Positions 4,994-8,699 of a DNA stretch of 8,699 nt are shown in pieces. The notes below the pieces were generated by a model. The model saw only the letters and a list, made by a program, of their open reading frames with translations. It was not told where the DNA came from and made no database searches. Positions within the stretch are counted from its first letter, which is position 1. The number at the start of each line of letters is the position of its first letter. This stretch comes from an uncultured Eubacterium sp. (lineage in GTDB: Bacteria > Bacillota > Clostridia > Oscillospirales > Acutalibacteraceae): NCBI GenBank assembly GCA_905233805.1, contig CAJOER010000119.1, positions 1-8,699 of the forward strand, written 5' to 3'. Made by a program: the position numbers and the translations under genes.

Positions 4994-5709
4994 ATGAAAT
5001 TTATTTCTTGGAACGTTAACGGGCTTCGCGCCTGCGTTAATAAGGGTTTTAAAGAGTTCTTCAATGAGATTGACGCGGACTTTTTCTGCGTTCAGGAAAC
5101 CAAGCTTCAGGAGGGGCAGATTGACTTTGCTCCCGAGGGCTATTTTTCATACTGGAATTACGCCGAAAAGAAAGGCTATTCGGGTACTGCGATTTTTACA
5201 AAGCACGAGCCTCTTTCGGTAAAGTACGGTATGGGCATCGAAGAGCACGACAAAGAGGGAAGGCTTATTATGTGCCGAACTCGCAAAACGAGCTTCAGCG
5301 CCTTGATTACAGGATGAAGTGGGAGGACGATTTCAGGGCGTACATAAAATCGCTTGACGAAAAAAAGCCCGTCATTTACTGCGGCGACCTCAACGTAGCC
5401 CATAAGGAAATAGACCTTAAAAACCCGAAAACAAATCATCATAACGCCGGCTTTACCGACGAGGAAAGGGAAAAGCTTTCTCTCATGCTCGGCGAAGGCT
5501 TTACAGATACTTTCAGGTATTTCTATCCCGATTTGGAAAGTATCTATTCCTGGTGGTCCTATCGCTTCAGGGCGAGGGAAAAGAACTCCGGGTGGCGTAT
5601 AGATTATTTCATTACGTCGAAAAGACTTGACGATAAGCTCGAGGGGGCGAAAATTCATACGGAAATTTTCGGCAGCGACCACTGCCCCGTAGAGCTTGAT
5701 TTAAGGTGA
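4994..5709 (+). pseudogene. xth: Exodeoxyribonuclease III, frameshifted by an internal deletion
   Basis: The gene encodes a cytoplasmic AP endonuclease/3'-5' exonuclease of base-excision repair (ExoA/ExoIII family). The first frame (4994-5317) holds MKFISWNVNGLRA with the metal-site Asn, and the catalytic Glu in QETKLQ, then leaves the family after EEHDKEGRLI. The second frame resumes at about 5269 with Y-VPNSQNEL and runs to 5709 through GDLNVAH, WRIDY and GSDHCPV, giving the rest of the active site. About 12 residues (a beta strand leading to the catalytic Tyr) are missing and the frame shifts, so the usual roughly 250-residue enzyme cannot be produced. The Tyr codon itself survives in the second frame at 5269-5271. 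Everything else is highly conserved, so the lesion is recent or an assembly error. No slippery heptamer is seen. Start support: AAGGTGA at 4983-4989. The stop overlaps the ribosome site of the next gene. Confidence 0.9.
5272..5709 (+). CDS. C-terminal open fragment of the broken exodeoxyribonuclease III
   Basis: This fragment begins at a possible GTG (VPNSQNEL) and encodes 145 residues with the GDLNVAH metal and base site and the final GSDHCPV Asp-His pair. It lacks the N-terminal half with the metal-ligand Glu, so it should be inactive alone. There is no Shine-Dalgarno sequence near the GTG. It overlaps the 5' fragment by 46 bases in another frame. Confidence 0.55.
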   Translation: MPNSQNELQRLDYRMKWEDDFRAYIKSLDEKKPVIYCGDLNVAHKEIDLKNPKTNHHNAGFTDEEREKLSLMLGEGFTDTFRYFYPDLESIYSWWSYRFRAREKNSGWRIDYFITSKRLDDKLEGAKIHTEIFGSDHCPVELDLR

Positions 5710-5713
5710 TAAT

Positions 5714-7798
5714 ATGACTGATAAAAAAAGACTGCTAAAAGCGTGCGCGCTGTTTTTCGCCGCCGCGCTTATAATCGAAATATTCGGCTTTAATTTCGGC
5801 TTTTTCGCAAGCCGCACCGAAACTCCCGAGGCGGTAAGCTTAGTTGCGTCTGACGGGCTTGAAAGAATTGACAAGGAAACCTATGCCGTTCCTGAGCTTA
5901 ACGAGAACGCCGGGAAAAATCCGTACTTTGAAATAACGGATATAAATAAAAAGACTAATTATATTCGCCTTGATATGCTTACGCTTTTTATGGAGGAGCC
6001 AAACTGCGTAGCTTTTGACGTTTACGCAACTGACGAGGGCTCGTCTGCATACTATTACTGTAATACGGTAGTAATTCATCCGTCGTTGCCCTCAAATGGA
6101 AATGAAAAAACAAAGTATTTTAAGGTTCACACCTACGGCAAGGCAAAGTCAATAAGACTTGTTTTTAATAAGTTTGACGATATGGCGCTTGTAGATACAG
6201 TTAAAATCGGTGGGGCAGAAATAAATGCAAAAGTTCCGATGTTCTTTTCGCCGATTCGCGTATTACTTATAGTCGCGCTGCTTCTCTTTATCTATATGTT
6301 CCGCCCGTCGTCCTCGCTTTACAGGCAGGGCACGTTCACCGAAGATAAAAAGCTGAGGCTGTTGAAAACGGCGTTTATGGGAATTAACATTATCATTTTC
6401 GCGCTGCTACTTTGCAATAATCTTACTTACGCCAACCCGAGTAACGACCAGTACCGGCAGTACAACCTGCTCGCCGAAGCGATAGCGCAGGGCAGGGTGA
6501 ATATCGACGTTACCAACGGCGAGCTTATGAAGCAGGTGCTTAACCCCTACGATATTAACGAAAGACTTAAAGTGCTTGCCGCAAATAATCTGTCAGTTGT
6601 GCGTGAGCCGTGGCTCGATATAGCGTACTTTAACGATAATTTTTACGTTTATTTCGGCATAGTTCCCGAGCTTATATTTTATCTTCCCGTTTACCTTATT
6701 GCCAAGACGCATATGGTAACCTCGGGCGCGGTATTCATCGTATGCTGCTTAACCGTTCTTTCGGCGTATAAGCTCGTTGAAACGCTTGTTAAGGTATATT
6801 TCCCGAAGACAAGTTACGGCGCAAGCCTGCTCGCTTCAATAATCCTTGCAAACTGCTGCGGAACGCTTTCGTTCATTATGAGCCCGATAATTTATAATCT
6901 CGTAATACTCTGTGCAGTAATGTTTGCGTTTATAGGGCTTAACTTCTGGATGAGTGCAAAGTATCTTATTGATAACGAGCCGGCGTCAAAGAAGATAAAT
7001 ATATATATTCTTCTCGGCTCGCTCTCTATGGCACTGACTGCGGGCTGCCGTCCGCCGATAGTTCTCTGCTCGCTTCTTATTATCCCGATATTCTGGGATA
7101 CGGCGATTCAGCATAAAAAGATTGTGCTGAAAGGGAATATCGCAAAATACCTTTGCGTAATTATTCCTTACGCGTTAGTTGCGGCGGGGCTTATGTACTA
7201 TAATTACATCCGCTTCGGCTCACCGCTTGATTTCGGCTCGGATTATAATCTAACTACCAACAACCTCGCTATGAGGGGTACGGAGCTTGCGAAGATTCCC
7301 GACGGTCTGTTTATGTATTTCTTCCAGTTCCCGATAGTATCTCTCAGCTTCCCGTTCGTGCATACAACCTTACTGCACACGGCATATAACGGCATGATTT
7401 ATGCCGAAAGCTTTTACGGCGGACTGATGTTTACGGCGCCGTTTACCTGTCTGCTCTTTGCAGTTCCCATGTTAAAGAAAACGCTGAAAAGAAAAAAGCT
7501 TTTCGCGCTTCTTATACTTATAATTGTAATATCCGTTCTCACCGCGTGTCTTGAAACGGAGCTCGGCGGCTTTATTTCAAGGTATGCATACGACTTTGTA
7601 TATCTTCTGATATTCGGCGCGGTAATCGTAATGCTTGCGCTGTACGAAAAGTATCCCGACAAAAAGAGCGTAAAAAATACCGTGTTGACCCTCGGTGTGT
7701 TAACGCTGGCGTTTATGTTTATTTACACCTTCGTAAGCACCTCCTACCAGGCGGGAACGGTTGACGGATACTTTACAATATATAATATGTTTAACTAA
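5714..7798 (+). CDS. Large polytopic membrane protein, putative GT-C-type glycosyltransferase
   Basis: The 694-residue protein has a signal-anchor helix (8-30) and an extracytoplasmic, probably beta-rich domain (about 31-178). A membrane helix at 181-197 follows, then a multi-helix region from about 217 to 675. After the helix at 217-235 comes a loop with SNDQYRQYNLLAEAIAQG (243-260). Its acidic residue and YxxLAEA pattern recall the first external loop of GT-C enzymes such as the PMT/ArnT class, where an Asp binds the metal or lipid phosphate. YFGIVPELIFYLPVYL (313-328) and NYIRFGSPLDFG (497-508) are typical of a bacterial family of large membrane glycosyltransferase-like proteins. Such enzymes use polyprenyl-phosphate sugars at the outer membrane face; donor and acceptor here are unknown. 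It starts four bases after xth, with AAGGTGA (5703-5709) overlapping the xth stop, so translation is coupled. The family call is by pattern, not alignment. The membrane topology is much surer. Confidence 0.8.
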   Translation: MTDKKRLLKACALFFAAALIIEIFGFNFGFFASRTETPEAVSLVASDGLERIDKETYAVPELNENAGKNPYFEITDINKKTNYIRLDMLTLFMEEPNCVAFDVYATDEGSSAYYYCNTVVIHPSLPSNGNEKTKYFKVHTYGKAKSIRLVFNKFDDMALVDTVKIGGAEINAKVPMFFSPIRVLLIVALLLFIYMFRPSSSLYRQGTFTEDKKLRLLKTAFMGINIIIFALLLCNNLTYANPSNDQYRQYNLLAEAIAQGRVNIDVTNGELMKQVLNPYDINERLKVLAANNLSVVREPWLDIAYFNDNFYVYFGIVPELIFYLPVYLIAKTHMVTSGAVFIVCCLTVLSAYKLVETLVKVYFPKTSYGASLLASIILANCCGTLSFIMSPIIYNLVILCAVMFAFIGLNFWMSAKYLIDNEPASKKINIYILLGSLSMALTAGCRPPIVLCSLLIIPIFWDTAIQHKKIVLKGNIAKYLCVIIPYALVAAGLMYYNYIRFGSPLDFGSDYNLTTNNLAMRGTELAKIPDGLFMYFFQFPIVSLSFPFVHTTLLHTAYNGMIYAESFYGGLMFTAPFTCLLFAVPMLKKTLKRKKLFALLILIIVISVLTACLETELGGFISRYAYDFVYLLIFGAVIVMLALYEKYPDKKSVKNTVLTLGVLTLAFMFIYTFVSTSYQAGTVDGYFTIYNMFN

Positions 7799-7839
7799 AT
7801 AATAAAACGGCAGGCACGTCGTGCCTGCCGTTTTATTAT
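7799..7839. terminator. Bidirectional rho-independent terminator between convergent genes
   Basis: A perfect 19-bp stem (7799-7817 with 7821-7839) closes a three-base loop GTC. The GC-rich core CGGCAGGCAC is flanked by AAAA on one side and TTTT on the other, so each strand presents a hairpin followed by a U-run. It starts one base after the stop of the membrane protein gene and ends three bases before the hppA stop, so it serves both transcripts. Confidence 0.95.
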
Positions 7840-7841
7840 GT

Positions 7842-8699
7842 TCAGAATTTAATTATTCCTGCTCCGCCGTTTACCATCATAAAGGTTGATGCAAAGACGA
7901 GAGAAACGATTGTCATAAGCTTGATAAGAATATTGATTGACGGTCCCGAGGTGTCCTTGAACGGGTCGCCTACCGTGTCGCCTACTACGGCTGCCTTGTG
8001 CGCCTCGGAGCCCTTACCGCCGTCTTTAAGACTTTCAATATACTTTTTAGCGTTATCCCATGCGCCGCCGGAATTAGCCATAAATACAGCCATCATAACG
8101 CCCGATACGAGCGCGCCGGCAAGAAGTCCGCCGAGGGATTCAACGCCGAGAACAAAGCCGATTAACAGCGGAGTAACAACCGCCATAATACCGGGAAGAA
8201 TCATTTCGTGAAGAGCCGCGTTTGTTGAAATTTCAACGCACTTTTTGTAGTCGGGTTCTTCAGTTCCTTCAAGAATGCCTTTTTTCTCTGCGAACTGGCG
8301 TCTTACCTCTTCAATCATCTTGTTAGCCGCCTTGCCTACGCTTGACATTGTGAATGCCGAGAACAGGAAGGGAAGCATACCGCCTATGAAAAGACCTACT
8401 ACTACTTTTGCGTCAAGTATGCTCATACCGCTCTGGCTTATTCCCGTTGACTCCGCAAACGATGCGAAAAGCGCGAGCGCCGTAAGCGCCGCCGAGCCGA
8501 TAGCAAAGCCCTTGCCGATAGCGGCTGTTGTATTACCTACCGAGTCAAGCTTATCCGTAATCTGTCTTACGCTTTCGTCAAGTTCGCTCATTTCTGCGAT
8601 ACCGCCTGCGTTGTCGGCAATAGGACCGTATGCGTCAACCGCGATTGTCATTCCCGTTGTTGAAAGCATACCTACAGCCGCAAGCGCAATTCCGTAAAG
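7842..8699 (-). CDS. hppA: Membrane-bound ion-pumping pyrophosphatase, C-terminal part; 5' end outside the window
   Basis: This integral membrane enzyme hydrolyses pyrophosphate and pumps H+ or Na+ across the membrane. The window holds the last 285 residues, with the frame open to the right edge. An ATG at 8669 is internal, since the preceding LYGIALAAVG is typical family sequence. Visible motifs are DAYGPIADNAGGIAEM, GNTTAAIGKG, MILPG, GGAWDNAKKYIE, and the acidic GDTVGDPFKDTSGPS, which binds Mg-pyrophosphate, followed by the last helix. Ala and Gly at the two diagnostic positions of GNTTAAIGKG (Lys and Thr in potassium-independent enzymes) place it in the potassium-dependent group. The Glu that distinguishes Na+ from H+ pumps lies in the missing N-terminal part, so the pumped ion cannot be decided. 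No internal gap was seen, unlike the aconitase and xth genes. It ends against the shared terminator. Confidence 0.95.
   Translation of the reverse strand, partial: LYGIALAAVGMLSTTGMTIAVDAYGPIADNAGGIAEMSELDESVRQITDKLDSVGNTTAAIGKGFAIGSAALTALALFASFAESTGISQSGMSILDAKVVVGLFIGGMLPFLFSAFTMSSVGKAANKMIEEVRRQFAEKKGILEGTEEPDYKKCVEISTNAALHEMILPGIMAVVTPLLIGFVLGVESLGGLLAGALVSGVMMAVFMANSGGAWDNAKKYIESLKDGGKGSEAHKAAVVGDTVGDPFKDTSGPSINILIKLMTIVSLVFASTFMMVNGGAGIIKF

Noticed and set aside
5260..5317. Programmed ribosomal frameshift in xth
   Set aside because: No slippery heptamer or downstream structure is evident, and about 12 conserved residues are missing as well, so a shift alone would not restore the protein.
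5176..5682. Minus-strand open frame of 168 codons across the xth gene
   Set aside because: It covers the frameshift junction without interruption but has no known motifs, while the plus strand carries clear exonuclease III motifs on both sides.
8275..8697. Plus-strand open frame of 140 codons at the right edge
   Set aside because: It is antisense to hppA, whose family motifs are unmistakable on the minus strand.

Overview
The window looks like chromosome from an anaerobic Clostridia-class Firmicute, probably a gut Ruminococcaceae/Oscillospiraceae-type organism. The main reasons are a SCIFF ranthipeptide precursor with its radical SAM maturase (a pair nearly universal in Clostridia and rare elsewhere), a clostridial single-chain aconitase, a potassium-dependent type membrane pyrophosphatase, and short intergenic regions with strong Shine-Dalgarno sites. 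No phage, insertion sequence with transposase, CRISPR array, tRNA or rRNA was seen, and no gene-free stretch exceeds about 145 bases.

Layout. 1-1275 (minus) is the N-terminal two thirds of an aconitase. It is broken near 831-855 by a short out-of-frame deletion, and it has a clear promoter at 1313-1341. 1398-2792 (minus) is the SCIFF maturase scfB, and 2843-2989 (minus) is its 48-residue precursor scfA, which I found by translating the gap by hand. A UACG-loop hairpin separates the two genes, and a hairpin over the scfB stop probably ends the unit. 3019-3125 is a non-coding inverted-repeat element built from GGAGAAT/TGAGAAT heptads. 3134-4408 (minus) is a compact Orn/Lys/Arg decarboxylase family PLP enzyme, translated from within the 3' end of a six-helix membrane protein at 4386-4928. 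At 4935-4977 two divergent promoters overlap. The minus one appears to give a leaderless mRNA for the membrane protein. The plus one drives an exodeoxyribonuclease III gene (4994-5709), also broken by a short out-of-frame deletion, which is tightly coupled to a 694-residue GT-C-like membrane protein (5714-7798). A perfect 19-bp bidirectional terminator (7799-7839) separates that gene from the convergent 3' part of hppA (7842-8699, minus).

How the genes relate. Most are unrelated housekeeping genes: citrate to isocitrate conversion, abasic-site repair, pyrophosphate-driven ion pumping and amino-acid decarboxylation. The one dedicated system is scfA-scfB, a ranthipeptide locus with no transporter or protease beside it.

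What deserves attention. First, the precursor has Ser at both positions (32 and 37) that form the thioether in the characterised CteA peptide, although the maturase keeps all its iron-sulfur ligands. An extra Cys13 keeps the cysteine count at six. Second, two unrelated conserved genes each lack about 12 codons plus or minus one base. That means either real decay or an assembly fault, and it should be settled before either is called a pseudogene.
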